Positions 49,314-58,684 of a stretch of 64,000 nt of DNA are shown here, piece by piece. Below the pieces are notes generated by a model that saw only the letters and a list, made by a program, of their open reading frames with translations, did no database searches and had not been told where the DNA came from. The translations under genes were made by a program, and so were the position numbers. The first letter of the stretch is position 1, and each line of letters begins with the position of its first letter. The DNA comes from Pseudomonas sp. SG20056 (GTDB lineage Bacteria > Pseudomonadota > Gammaproteobacteria > Pseudomonadales > Pseudomonadaceae), in contig NZ_CP134499.1 of NCBI RefSeq assembly GCF_031764535.1, positions 4,340,001-4,404,000 on the forward strand, given 5' to 3'.

Positions 49314-52196
49314 TCAGAACTTGTCGACCTGCTCGCGCAGCAGCTGGGCGAATTGTTCGGCCGGCACCGGTTTGCTGATCAGGTAACCCTGGATCTCGTC
49401 GCAGCGCTGGCTCTTGAGAAAATCCATCTGCGCCTGGGTTTCCACACCCTCGGCGACCACCTTGAGCTCCAGACTGTGGGCCATGGCGATGATCGCGCGG
49501 GTGATGGCGGCGTCTTCGCTGCCGGGGGTCAGATCGCGGATAAAGGTCTGGTCGATCTTCACGTAATCCACCGGAAAGCGCTTGAGGTAGCTGAGCGAGG
49601 AATAGCCAGTGCCGAAGTCGTCAATCGCCAGTTTGACGCCCAGTTCGCGCAGTTGCTGGAAGGTGCTGATCACGCTTTCAACGTTGTCCAGCAGTTGGCT
49701 TTCGGTCAGTTCCAGCTCGAGGTACTGCGCCTCAAGGCCGGTTTCATCGAGCACTTGGCGCACCAGACTGAGCAGGTTGCCCTGGCGCAGCTGGTGCACC
49801 GAGAGGTTTACCGACACGCGAATATGCGCCAAGCCCTGCAACTGCCAGGTACGCGCCTGCAAGCAGGCCTGGCGCAGGACGAATTCACCAATCGCGCCAA
49901 TCAGTCCGGTTTCTTCGGCCAGACCGATAAAGTCGCTCGGCGGCACTAGGCCCAGTTCCGGATGCCGCCAGCGCACCAACGCCTCGGCGGCGTTGAGGCT
50001 GTCGGCGGCCAGGCACAGTTTGGGCTGGTAGAACACCTCCAGCTGGCCTTCGTTGATGCCCTTGCGCAGCTGGTTTTCCAGCTGCAGGCGCTCCAGGGTG
50101 CAGGCCTGCAGGTTGTCAGTGAAGAACTGGAAGGTGTTGCCGCCCAAATGCTTGGCGTGTTGCATGGCCATATTGGCCTGGCTGACCAGGGCGGAAATCT
50201 CCCGCGCGTTATCCGGCAGCAGGCTGATGCCCAGAGAGGCGCTGACCACCAGTTCATGCCCGCCCACGGTCATCGGCACGCGCAGCTTGCTCAGTAGACG
50301 GCTGGCCAGCCGTGCCAGGCTGGAGAGGCTGCCGTATGCGTCAATGAGGATGGCGAATTCATCACCGGACAGACGCGCCAGGGTATCGGCCTCCGGCACG
50401 GCCTGAGTCAGACGGCGGCTGACCTGGCGCAGCAGCTGGTCGGCAACTTCATGGCCGAGGCTGTCGTTGAGCAATTTGAAGCGGTCCAGGTCGACGTGCA
50501 GCAAGGCGATACTGCGCCCGCTCTGTCGCGCCCGCTGGCTGGCTTCGTGCAGGCGCTCCTTGAACAGGCTGCGGTTGGCCAGGCCGGTCAGCTCGTCGTA
50601 ATGCGACAGGTAGCGCAGGCGCTCTTCGGCCTCGCGCCGTGACGACAGATCGGCGAAGAAGCCGACGATATGGCTGACACTGCCCCGCGCATCGCGCACC
50701 ACGTTGAGCTGCAGCCACTGCGGATACAGCTCGCCGTTCTTGCGCGTTTCGATCAGCTCACCGCGCCAGGTGCCGCTGTGCTCCAGTTCCAGGCGGATCA
50801 TCTGGTACTGCCGGCGGCTGTCGCCACTGCTGATCAGGCTGATCACGCTTTTGCCGACCACTTCGTCCTGGCGATACCCCGTCACGTCGCTGAAGGCCTG
50901 GTTGACCGACAGCAAGCGATAGTCCGGGTCGAGAATCACGATGCCTTCGCTGGCGGCCTCGAACACCGTGGCGGCCAGCTGTTGCTGTTGCTCCTGCACT
51001 TTGCGCGCGCTGATGTCGCGGCGCGTGCCGAGCATGCGCAGCACGCGGCCCTCTGCATCGCGCTCAACCGCCCGGCCACGGTCTTCGATCCACACCCAGT
51101 GGCCAGCCGCGTGCTTGATACGGTATTCGACCTGATAGTCATCGCTGCGCCCCTTCATATGCTCGACCAAGGCGCGGCGCAGCACCGGCAGATCATCCGG
51201 GTGCAGGCGTGGCTTGAGGTCGCGCAGCATCACCTGCACGGCGTGCGGCTCCAGGCCGAAGATTTCCTTGAGCCGCGAGTGGTGCACCTCATCGCTCTGC
51301 AGGTCCCAGTCCCACAGGCCCAGTTCGCTGGCTTCAATGGCCAGGGTCAGGCGTGCGCGACTCTTGCTCAGGGCGTAGGTGGTTTCATCCAGTTCCAGGG
51401 TGCGCTCGGCCACGCGCATTTCCAGCTCGCTATGGGCCAGGCGCAATTCACGCTCGGCGCGGCGGCGCTGTTCCACTTCATGGGCCAGCTCACCATTGAG
51501 CCCTTCCGCCTGCAACTTGGCGTGTTCCAGATTGCTGATCAGCGCCTGATTGTGGAAGCGCTGCAAAAGACTGCGCTGCACCAGCCGATTGACCTGCCAG
51601 GCCACCACCAGCAAGGCCAGCAGCAGGATACTGCCGAGCAGGCCCCAGCCTTGTTGCAGCGGGTTATCGCTGAGCAGCAGATAGCCCACCGAAGGCAGCA
51701 GGCAAGGCAGGGCAAAACTGAGAAAAGCGGTAAAGCTGATGGCATAGGCCACACTGGCCGAGAGGATCGCCGCAGCAATCAGGCCGTAAACCAGCGCTTG
51801 CAGGTAGAACACATCCGCTGGCACCAGGGCGATGGCGGCAAACGCCAGGGTCAGCCCGGAAGCGCCGGCACCAAACAGGAACAGCCGGCGCCAATGGCGT
51901 TCGGCCTGTCGACTGGGCAAGGCGTTATTGAAGGCGCGCACCTGCACCAGACGCAACACGGCGAGAATCAACAGCCAGATTGACCAGCTGACCAGCAACG
52001 CATGTGGCAGCCCACCCCATAACAGGAAGGCACACACCACACCGCTAAGCAGCATGAACAGGGTCGGCACCTGCGAGCCCTGATAGAGCATGCGGGTGCG
52101 TTCGGCGGCGATGTCTGTGGCAAACAGCTGGGCCACTTCCCGCCCGGAAGTCGGCTTGAAGCCGTTGGCGTCAGCGTATGAAGTCGATGCGGTCAT
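49314..52196 (-). CDS. membrane-anchored PAS-GGDEF-EAL protein
   Basis: 960 residues. The N-terminus has about six hydrophobic helices (residues 40-215), then a coiled coil (HEVEQRRRAERELRLAHS) and two PAS domains (about 285-530). The GGDEF domain (about 540-700) has ARLSGDEFAIL: the motif is SGDEF, a variant that can still be active. The EAL domain (about 715-955) has AAEALVRWRHPELG and DDFGTGYSSLSYLKRFP, so phosphodiesterase residues look intact. It therefore probably turns over c-di-GMP, with both activities possible. It precedes uvrD divergently, as in P. aeruginosa by memory. Confidence 0.93.
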   Translation of the reverse strand: MTASTSYADANGFKPTSGREVAQLFATDIAAERTRMLYQGSQVPTLFMLLSGVVCAFLLWGGLPHALLVSWSIWLLILAVLRLVQVRAFNNALPSRQAERHWRRLFLFGAGASGLTLAFAAIALVPADVFYLQALVYGLIAAAILSASVAYAISFTAFLSFALPCLLPSVGYLLLSDNPLQQGWGLLGSILLLALLVVAWQVNRLVQRSLLQRFHNQALISNLEHAKLQAEGLNGELAHEVEQRRRAERELRLAHSELEMRVAERTLELDETTYALSKSRARLTLAIEASELGLWDWDLQSDEVHHSRLKEIFGLEPHAVQVMLRDLKPRLHPDDLPVLRRALVEHMKGRSDDYQVEYRIKHAAGHWVWIEDRGRAVERDAEGRVLRMLGTRRDISARKVQEQQQQLAATVFEAASEGIVILDPDYRLLSVNQAFSDVTGYRQDEVVGKSVISLISSGDSRRQYQMIRLELEHSGTWRGELIETRKNGELYPQWLQLNVVRDARGSVSHIVGFFADLSSRREAEERLRYLSHYDELTGLANRSLFKERLHEASQRARQSGRSIALLHVDLDRFKLLNDSLGHEVADQLLRQVSRRLTQAVPEADTLARLSGDEFAILIDAYGSLSSLARLASRLLSKLRVPMTVGGHELVVSASLGISLLPDNAREISALVSQANMAMQHAKHLGGNTFQFFTDNLQACTLERLQLENQLRKGINEGQLEVFYQPKLCLAADSLNAAEALVRWRHPELGLVPPSDFIGLAEETGLIGAIGEFVLRQACLQARTWQLQGLAHIRVSVNLSVHQLRQGNLLSLVRQVLDETGLEAQYLELELTESQLLDNVESVISTFQQLRELGVKLAIDDFGTGYSSLSYLKRFPVDYVKIDQTFIRDLTPGSEDAAITRAIIAMAHSLELKVVAEGVETQAQMDFLKSQRCDEIQGYLISKPVPAEQFAQLLREQVDKF

Positions 52197-52407
52197 AGGC
52201 GATTTTCTTATAGTGGTTGCCTAAACGTCGGCGCAGCATACGCGAGCTAGACGCTTCGCCCAAGCCAGACGTGCGCTAATTCACATTACAAATACCCAAC
52301 TTTCGGTGAGCGCGGCCATAGCCCATCTACGCTCGTTGAGCTGACTCACCAGTCGTCCACTAAACCCCTGGTTTGCCCTGCCTGGCGCAGCCCCCTAGAA
52401 TGCCGCG

Positions 52408-54612
52408 ATGCAAAATGACCCCGAACTCCTGATTGCCTCTCTTAACGATGCCCAGCGCCAGGCCGTCGCCGCGCGCGTGGGCCGCCAACTGGTGCTGGCC
52501 GGTGCTGGCTCTGGTAAAACCCGCGTGCTGGTACACCGCATCGCCTGGTTGATCCAGATCGAGAATGCCTCGCCGCACAGCATTCTGTCGGTGACCTTTA
52601 CCAACAAGGCCGCCGCCGAAATGCGTCACCGCATCGAGCAGATGCTCGGCCATAACCCGGCCGGCATGTGGGTGGGCACCTTCCACGGCCTGGCTCATCG
52701 CCTGTTGCGCGCGCACTGGCAGGAAGCCGGCCTGGCCGAGAACTTCCAGATTCTCGACTCCGACGACCAGCAGCGCATCGTCAAGCGAGTGATCCGCGAC
52801 CTCGGCCTGGATGAACAACGCTGGCCGCCGAAACAGGCGCAGTGGTTTATCAACGGGCAGAAGGATGAAGGCCGGCGGCCGAAGAACATCCAACCCGGCG
52901 GCGACCTGTTCCTCGCCACCATGCTGAAGATCTACGAAGCCTATGAGGCCGCCTGCGCCCGCGCCGGGGTGATCGACTTCTCCGAGCTGCTGCTGCGCGC
53001 CCTCGATCTGTGGCGTGACAAACCGGGTCTGCTGGAGCATTACCAACGGCGCTTCCGGCATATCCTGGTCGATGAATTCCAGGACACCAACGCCGTGCAG
53101 TACGCCTGGCTGCGCCTGCTCGCCAAGGGCGGCGACAGCCTGATGGTGGTCGGCGATGACGACCAGTCGATCTACGGCTGGCGCGGGGCGAAGATCGAGA
53201 ACATCCAGCAGTTTTCCGACGACTTCAGCGATGCCGAAGTGATCCGTCTGGAGCAGAACTACCGCTCCACCGCCGGCATCCTCAAGGCCGCCAACGCGCT
53301 GATCGCCAATAACCAGGGCCGTCTCGGCAAGGAACTGTGGACCGAAGACGGCGACGGCGAGCCGATCAACCTGTACTCGGCGTTTAACGAGCACGACGAA
53401 GCGCGCTATGTGGTCGAATCGATTGAAGACGCCCTGCGCAAGGACGGCCTCAAGCGCAGCGAGATCGCCATTCTCTATCGCTCCAACGCCCAGTCGCGGG
53501 TGCTTGAAGAAGCGCTGCTGCGCGAGAAAATCCCCTACCGCATCTACGGCGGCCAGCGCTTCTTCGAGCGCGCGGAAATCAAGAACGCCATGGCCTACCT
53601 GCGCCTGCTTGATGGCCGCGGCAACGATGCCGCGCTGGAGCGGGTGATCAACGTGCCGGCGCGCGGCATTGGCGAGAAGAGCGTCGAGACCATCCGCGAA
53701 TACGCGCGCGCCCATGATGTATCGATGTGGGAAGCGATTCGCCTGATGGTCGCCGCCAAGGCCCTGCCTGGCCGTGCGTCGAGCGCGCTGGCCGGGTTTA
53801 TCGAACTGATCGAAAACCTCGCCGCCAAGGCGCTAAGCATGCCGCTGCACCTGATGACCCAGACCGTCATCGAGCAAAGCGGACTGATTGCCTACCACAA
53901 GGCCGAAAAAGGCGAAAAAGCCCAGGCACGTATCGAAAACCTTGAGGAACTGGTCAGCGCCGCGCGCACCTTCGAGAACAACGAAGACGACGAACTCAGC
54001 CCGCTGCAGGCCTTTCTGACTCACGCTTCACTGGAAGCTGGCGACACCCAAGCTGCGGAAAACGAGGACAGCGTGCAGCTGATGACCCTGCACAGCGCCA
54101 AGGGCCTGGAGTTCCCCCAGGTATTTCTGGTGGGCATGGAAGAAGGCCTGTTCCCGCACAAGATGAGCCTGGAAGAGCCCGGCCGCCTGGAAGAAGAGCG
54201 GCGCCTGGCCTACGTCGGCATCACCCGCGCCATGAGCAAGCTAGTGATTACCTACGCCGAAACCCGCCGTCTTTACGGCAACGAGACCTACAACAAGGTG
54301 TCGCGTTTCGTCCGTGAGATTCCGCCGCAGCTGATTCAGGAAGTACGCCTGTCCAATAGCGTCAGCCGGCCATTCGGCGCGGTCAGCCGCAATATGGGCG
54401 GCAACAGCATGAGCGGCGACAGCATGTTCGCCGGCAGCGCCGTGCCGGACACCGGCTTCAACCTCGGCCAGCGCGTGCAGCATTCGCTGTTCGGCGAAGG
54501 CACCATCCTCAACTTCGAAGGCTCCGGCGCCCAGGCGCGGGTGCAGGTGAATTTCGAGAACGAGGGCAGCAAGTGGTTGATGCTCAGCTATGCCAAGCTG
54601 CAACCCCTTTAG
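52408..54612 (+). CDS. uvrD: DNA helicase II (UvrD)
   Basis: 734 residues. An SF1A helicase acting in nucleotide excision and mismatch repair. Motifs: AGAGSGKT (31-38), TFTNKAAAEMRHRI (Ia), DEFQDTN (II), GDDDQSIYGWRGA (III), QNYRST (IV), LMTLHSAKGLEFPQVFL (V) and ITRAMSKL (VI). The C-terminal part ends with a Tudor-like segment VQHSLFGEGTILNFEG, typical of UvrD and PcrA. It may be mistaken for Rep, but this tail favours UvrD. A REP pair lies just after the stop. Confidence 0.96.
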   Translation: MQNDPELLIASLNDAQRQAVAARVGRQLVLAGAGSGKTRVLVHRIAWLIQIENASPHSILSVTFTNKAAAEMRHRIEQMLGHNPAGMWVGTFHGLAHRLLRAHWQEAGLAENFQILDSDDQQRIVKRVIRDLGLDEQRWPPKQAQWFINGQKDEGRRPKNIQPGGDLFLATMLKIYEAYEAACARAGVIDFSELLLRALDLWRDKPGLLEHYQRRFRHILVDEFQDTNAVQYAWLRLLAKGGDSLMVVGDDDQSIYGWRGAKIENIQQFSDDFSDAEVIRLEQNYRSTAGILKAANALIANNQGRLGKELWTEDGDGEPINLYSAFNEHDEARYVVESIEDALRKDGLKRSEIAILYRSNAQSRVLEEALLREKIPYRIYGGQRFFERAEIKNAMAYLRLLDGRGNDAALERVINVPARGIGEKSVETIREYARAHDVSMWEAIRLMVAAKALPGRASSALAGFIELIENLAAKALSMPLHLMTQTVIEQSGLIAYHKAEKGEKAQARIENLEELVSAARTFENNEDDELSPLQAFLTHASLEAGDTQAAENEDSVQLMTLHSAKGLEFPQVFLVGMEEGLFPHKMSLEEPGRLEEERRLAYVGITRAMSKLVITYAETRRLYGNETYNKVSRFVREIPPQLIQEVRLSNSVSRPFGAVSRNMGGNSMSGDSMFAGSAVPDTGFNLGQRVQHSLFGEGTILNFEGSGAQARVQVNFENEGSKWLMLSYAKLQPL

Positions 54613-54621
54613 AGACAGGCC

Positions 54622-54688
54622 GTAGGAGCGGGCCATGCCCGCGATGGCTTTTGCCGGCGCCACTGTCGCGGCCATGGGCCGCTCCTAC
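54622..54688. repeat. pair of inverted REP elements (BIME-like)
   Basis: REP 1 starts GTAGGAGCGG (54622-54631) with an internal GCGGGC-CAT-GCCCGC hairpin. REP 2 is inverted, ending CCGCTCCTAC (54679-54688) with GCGGCC-ATG-GGCCGC. The GTAGGAGCGG head is the classic Pseudomonas REP core. It lies 10 bases after uvrD and can protect the 3' end of its mRNA. Confidence 0.88.
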
Positions 54689-54736
54689 AGGTGCCCAAGC
54701 GTGACTGATCGTTTATTCAAATAACAAGGAGCCTCC

Positions 54737-55828
54737 ATGATCCGCCGTCCTCTGCTGCTTGCCAGCGCCCTGCTCGCCGCCATCGGCCTGAGCGGTTGCA
54801 AGGAAGAGTCTGCTGCACCGCAAGCCGCAGCAACGCCTGCCGCAGAAAGCTTCCACTGGAAGATGGTTACCGCCTGGCCGAAAAACTACCCCGGCCTGGG
54901 CACTGCCGCTGAGCGCTTGGCCGAGCGGGTCAAGGCCATGAGCAACGGCCGCCTGACCATCAAGGTGTATGCCGGCGGCGAGCTGGTGCCGCCGCTGGAA
55001 GTGTTCGACGCCGTGTCGCGCGGCACTGCCGAATTGGGTCACGGCGCGGCCTATTACTGGAAGGGCAAGGTGCCGGCGGCGCAGTTCTTCACCGCCGTGC
55101 CATTCGGCCTGTCCACCAGCGAAATGAATGCCTGGCTGAGCAAGGGCGGCGGTCAGGCGCTGTGGGACGAAGCCTATGCCCCCTATGGGGTAAAACCCAT
55201 GGTGGTGGGCAACACCGGCATGCAGATGGGCGGCTGGTACAACAAGGAAATCAACTCGCTGGATGACCTCAAGGGCCTGAAGATCCGCATGCCCGGCCTG
55301 GGCGGCGAAGTGCTGAGCAAGCTCGGCGCGACCACCGTAAACCTGCCGGGCGGCGAGGTATTCACCGCCTTGCAAACCAACGCCATCGACGCCACCGACT
55401 GGGTCAGCCCCTACAACGACTTGGCCTTCGGCCTGCACAAGGCGGCCAAGTTCTACTACTACCCAGGCTGGCAGGAGCCGCAGGCGGTGCTCGAACTGCT
55501 GATCAACCAGAAAGCCCTCGACAGCCTGCCGGCCGATCTGCAGGCAATCCTCACGGAAGCCGCCCGCGCCGCCAGCCAGGACATGCTCGACGACTACGTC
55601 TACCACAACGCCATGGCCCTCGATGAGCTAAAGCAGCAAGGCACCTTGCTCAAACGCTTCCCCGACGATGTACTCGCTGCCATGCAGCGCGAGTCCGCCG
55701 TGGTGCTCGGCGAACTGGCCGCGCAGAGCGAGCTGAACGGCCGCATCTGGGCCTCGATGCAAGCCTTCCAGGCCCAGGTCAGCCAGATGCACCAGCTGTC
55801 AGAGAAAGAGTTGCACAACTGGCGCTGA
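54737..55828 (+). CDS. TRAP transporter substrate-binding lipoprotein (DctP family)
   Basis: 363 residues. A lipobox is present (LLASALLAAIGLSGC), so the binding protein is likely tethered as a lipoprotein, which is less common for this family. The DctP body shows WPKNYPGLGTAAERLAERV, MGGWYNKEINSLDDLKGLK and IRMPGLGGEVLSKLGA (with the Arg used for carboxylate binding). TRAP systems import organic acids with sodium. No small (DctQ) or large (DctM) membrane-subunit gene adjoins, so this is an orphan. A terminator follows. Confidence 0.92.
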   Translation: MIRRPLLLASALLAAIGLSGCKEESAAPQAAATPAAESFHWKMVTAWPKNYPGLGTAAERLAERVKAMSNGRLTIKVYAGGELVPPLEVFDAVSRGTAELGHGAAYYWKGKVPAAQFFTAVPFGLSTSEMNAWLSKGGGQALWDEAYAPYGVKPMVVGNTGMQMGGWYNKEINSLDDLKGLKIRMPGLGGEVLSKLGATTVNLPGGEVFTALQTNAIDATDWVSPYNDLAFGLHKAAKFYYYPGWQEPQAVLELLINQKALDSLPADLQAILTEAARAASQDMLDDYVYHNAMALDELKQQGTLLKRFPDDVLAAMQRESAVVLGELAAQSELNGRIWASMQAFQAQVSQMHQLSEKELHNWR

Positions 55829-55851
55829 CAGCTGACTGCAATCACCACAAG

Positions 55852-55872
55852 CGGAACCTTCGGGTTCCGTTT
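55852..55872 (+). terminator. terminator after the TRAP binding protein
   Basis: CGGAACC (55852-55858) and GGTTCCG (55863-55869) pair around a TTCG tetraloop, followed by TTT. It lies 23 bases after the stop. Confidence 0.75.
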
Positions 55873-55930
55873 GTCGTTTCAGGTCGGCCCTGCCGTGCTC
55901 GCCGCCCATACTGCTTGGCGAGGTGAGCCG

Positions 55931-56509
55931 ATGAAACGCGCAACTGTCTCCGCGTCACAGATACTCGATAGCGCCCTGCGACTGGCCGATGTTTGCGGCT
56001 GGGAACGCCTGCATCTGTTCGATGTAGCCGCTGATCTGGGCGTAGGCCTGGATGCCATCGCCGCGCATTACCGCGAGAAGGATCAACTGGTCGAAGCCTG
56101 GTTCGACCGTGCCGACCAGGCCCTGCTGGCGCGCGGCAACGCCGCAGATTTATTGACGTTAGAGCCCGCCAAACGTCTGGAAGAACTGCTGATCACCTGG
56201 CTCGACAGCCTGGCCGCGCACCGCTCAGTCAGCGGGCAGATGCTGCTGTACAAACTCGAACCGGGGCATATCCACCTGCAGATTGGCGGTCTGCTACGCA
56301 TCAGCCGCACCGTGCAGTGGTGGCGTGAAGCGGCGCGGCGGGAAACCCTACACCTGTGCCGCATCGCCGAGGAAAGCCTGCTGACCGGCGTCTACCTGCG
56401 CTGCTTTATCCACTGGCTGCGCCACCTCGAGGAAAACCCCGCCGACTTCCGCGCCCTGCTGCGCCGGCAGTTACGCTGCGGACCGCTGCTGGTGCTGCTG
56501 CGCCGCTGA
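55931..56509 (+). CDS. TetR-family regulator
   Basis: 192 residues from ATG 55931 with AGGTGA upstream; the frame is open to 55871 but lacks family features there. The HTH region is ASQILDSALRLADVCGWERL then LFDVAADLGVGLDAIAAHYR. The C-terminal domain (about 70-190) ends in an Arg-rich helix (LRRQLRCGPLLVLLRR). The target cannot be read; the next gene is 104 bases away on the same strand. Confidence 0.87.
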   Translation: MKRATVSASQILDSALRLADVCGWERLHLFDVAADLGVGLDAIAAHYREKDQLVEAWFDRADQALLARGNAADLLTLEPAKRLEELLITWLDSLAAHRSVSGQMLLYKLEPGHIHLQIGGLLRISRTVQWWREAARRETLHLCRIAEESLLTGVYLRCFIHWLRHLEENPADFRALLRRQLRCGPLLVLLRR

Positions 56510-56613
56510 CTCAGGCGCACGGGCAAAAGCTCGAAACATTCTAGGCCTAGCCAGCGCCGCTCACGCCGGGCAAGATGCCGCGCGTAGATCCAATCACCAA
56601 GAGACAGCTAACC

Positions 56614-57459
56614 ATGCAGCGTTTCCTTAGCATCGCCCTGGCCATGTTCCTCAGCCTGGGACTGACCACCATGAGTTTCGACGCCGAAGCCAAACGTATG
56701 GGCAGCGGCAAATCCTTCGGTTCCGCGCCAAGCCACCAGGCTCGCCAAGCGCCAGCCCAGCAAAGTGCAGCACCTGCAGCGGCCGGCCGTCAGCCTGCAG
56801 CAGCCAGCGGTGCATCGAAGTGGTTGGGCCCATTGGCCGGTCTGGCCGCAGGTGGTCTGCTGGCCTCGATGTTTATGGGTGACGGCTTCGAAGGCCTGCA
56901 GATCATGGACATGCTGATCTTCGGCCTGATCGCCTTCCTGCTGTTCCGCTTCCTCGCCGCTCGTCGTCAGCAAGCCAGCCCGGCGACTGCCAACGGCGCA
57001 CCGATGCAGCGTGAAATGCCAGCGGCTCCAGCCTCGATCTTCGGCGGTAGCAGTGCAGCGGCTGCGATCAAACCGGTGATCAATGCCCCGGCCTGGTTCA
57101 ACGAGCAGAGCTTTATCAGCGCCGGTCGTGAGCACTTCCTCAGCTTGCAACAGCACTGGGATGCCAACGAGATGGACAAGATCGCCGAGTTCGTCACCCC
57201 GCAGCTGCTGGAGTTCCTCAGCCGCGAGCGTGCAGACCTGGGCGATGGCTTCCAATCCACCTACGTCGATAACCTCGATGTGCAGCTGGATGGCGTCGAT
57301 GACCTCAGCGACAAGACCGTCGCCACCCTGACCTTCACCGGCGTGGCCAAGACCTCGCGTTTTGACCAGGGCGAAGTATTCAGCGAAAGCTGGCGTCTGG
57401 AGCGGGCCGTTGGTGACAACCAGCCGTGGCTGGTTGCCGGTATCCGCCAGAACGGCTGA
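56614..57459 (+). CDS. Tim44-like domain membrane protein
   Basis: 281 residues from ATG 56614. An N-terminal signal or anchor (FLSIALAMFLSLGLTTMSF), then an Ala/Gln-rich low-complexity linker, one membrane helix (MDMLIFGLIAFLLFRFL), and a C-terminal Tim44-like domain (about 160-280: FISAGREHFLSLQQHWDANE). The family resembles mitochondrial Tim44 but its bacterial role is not established. It is followed by a good terminator. Confidence 0.9.
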   Translation: MQRFLSIALAMFLSLGLTTMSFDAEAKRMGSGKSFGSAPSHQARQAPAQQSAAPAAAGRQPAAASGASKWLGPLAGLAAGGLLASMFMGDGFEGLQIMDMLIFGLIAFLLFRFLAARRQQASPATANGAPMQREMPAAPASIFGGSSAAAAIKPVINAPAWFNEQSFISAGREHFLSLQQHWDANEMDKIAEFVTPQLLEFLSRERADLGDGFQSTYVDNLDVQLDGVDDLSDKTVATLTFTGVAKTSRFDQGEVFSESWRLERAVGDNQPWLVAGIRQNG

Positions 57460-57474
57460 TCCCTCGCTATGCTG

Positions 57475-57506
57475 AGAAAACCCGGGCAAGTCCCGGGTTT
57501 TCTTTG
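57475..57506 (+). terminator. terminator of the Tim44-like gene
   Basis: AGAAAACCCGGG (57475-57486) pairs with CCCGGGTTTTCT (57492-57503) around a 5-base loop, followed by T residues. The A-rich base gives T on both strands, but only the plus-strand gene needs it here. Confidence 0.88.
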
Positions 57507-57596
57507 TCTATCATTCAGCAACTGTATGAACTGGCGCGCGGCCTACTCAAAGTGCAATCTGATCCGCGCCAAGCACACCATCCTGAGGATTAAGCA

Positions 57597-57965
57597 ATGA
57601 TCGGATACACCACTGTGGGCACCACCGACATGGAGAAAGCCAAGTCGTTCTACACCCCTTTGCTGGCAGAGATGGGTGCCAAAATCGTCATGGATTTGGG
57701 CCGCATCGCGTTCTATGGCATCGCCAAGGGGCAACCGATGTTTGCCATCTGTATTCCCCATGACAAGCAAGCACCGACGCCAGGTAATGGCCAGATGATC
57801 GCGCTGCCAGGCGGATCACGCGAAGGGGTCGACAAACTCTATGCCAAGGCCATTGAGCTGGGCGCAAGCTGTGAAGGCAAACCCGGCGAACGCATACCGG
57901 GCTTCTACGGCGCCTATTTCCGTGATCTGGATGGCAATAAGCTGGCCTTCTACCACATGGGCTAG
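57597..57965 (+). CDS. VOC/glyoxalase-fold protein
   Basis: 122 residues with two beta-alpha-beta-beta-beta halves: GYTTVGTTDMEKAKSFYTPL opens the first and GGSREGVDKLYAKAIELGAS the second, ending ERIPGFYGAYFRDLDGNKLAF. The family includes dioxygenases, glyoxalases and resistance proteins. The C-terminal Asp-Gly-Asn pattern is typical. The specific reaction cannot be read. Its last four bases overlap the convergent gene. Confidence 0.9.
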   Translation: MIGYTTVGTTDMEKAKSFYTPLLAEMGAKIVMDLGRIAFYGIAKGQPMFAICIPHDKQAPTPGNGQMIALPGGSREGVDKLYAKAIELGASCEGKPGERIPGFYGAYFRDLDGNKLAFYHMG

Positions 57966-58549
57966 TTGACGCTCTTACCCGGCGGCTTGGCCGCCGGGGC
58001 AGGCTGCTGGGCCTTGTCGCTCCAGGCCTGGATATCTTCACTGCGTTTGCGACTGTTGAGCTGAGCACGGTCAATCGCTTCTTCGTAATGCGCCAGCCAA
58101 CTGCGCGAGCCTGGCAGCATATTGGCCAAATCGCGCATACCAACCTTCAGGCCCTGCATTACCTGCTGGTAATCGCGCTCCTGAGCCTGCAGCACCTTGC
58201 TCACTTCAGCGATGCTATCCGGGTTCTCCACGCGCTCGAACATTCCCGTCAGCTGCGATGCCTGCTGACTGGCCAGCAGCTCTTCCTGGTTACTCAATGC
58301 GGTCTGCTGCACCGCCAGCTGCTGCTCAAGCCGCAGTATCTGCTGTTCCAGCGCCTGGATACGCGGTTCATCACCGGCACTGAACACGCTGTGAATATTC
58401 AGCCCGACCGAAACCAGCATCAGGCTACCCAGTACTCCGGCCAGCGCCAGGATAAACAGGCGGTTGCGCTTGCCAGCCGTGGTCAGCAGCTGTAACCGCT
58501 CTTCCTCGCTGAGTGCAGTGCTTTCGGGCTCTTGCGTTTGGCTTTTCAT
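57962..58549 (-). CDS. inner-membrane coiled-coil protein of unknown function
   Basis: 195 residues. One membrane helix near residues 31-56 (LFILALAGVLGSLMLVSVGL) follows a short cytoplasmic N-terminus. The rest is periplasmic, with a coiled coil (IQALEQQILRLEQQLAVQQT) and a helical body, ending with a Pro/Ala-rich tail. No family is recognised. It overlaps the VOC gene by 4 bases at the convergent 3' ends. Confidence 0.78.
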   Translation of the reverse strand: MKSQTQEPESTALSEEERLQLLTTAGKRNRLFILALAGVLGSLMLVSVGLNIHSVFSAGDEPRIQALEQQILRLEQQLAVQQTALSNQEELLASQQASQLTGMFERVENPDSIAEVSKVLQAQERDYQQVMQGLKVGMRDLANMLPGSRSWLAHYEEAIDRAQLNSRKRSEDIQAWSDKAQQPAPAAKPPGKSVN

Positions 58550-58684
58550 AACAAGACCATTTTTATGACGTTAAAAAATTGACACGCCGTTGAGCTGAAC
58601 GATAGCACTTTGCCAGCTTTTTGCTTAGACCCGTCTAGGGTATAAGACGCTCCCGTATACCCCGTAATAAATGAGGCAGACACA

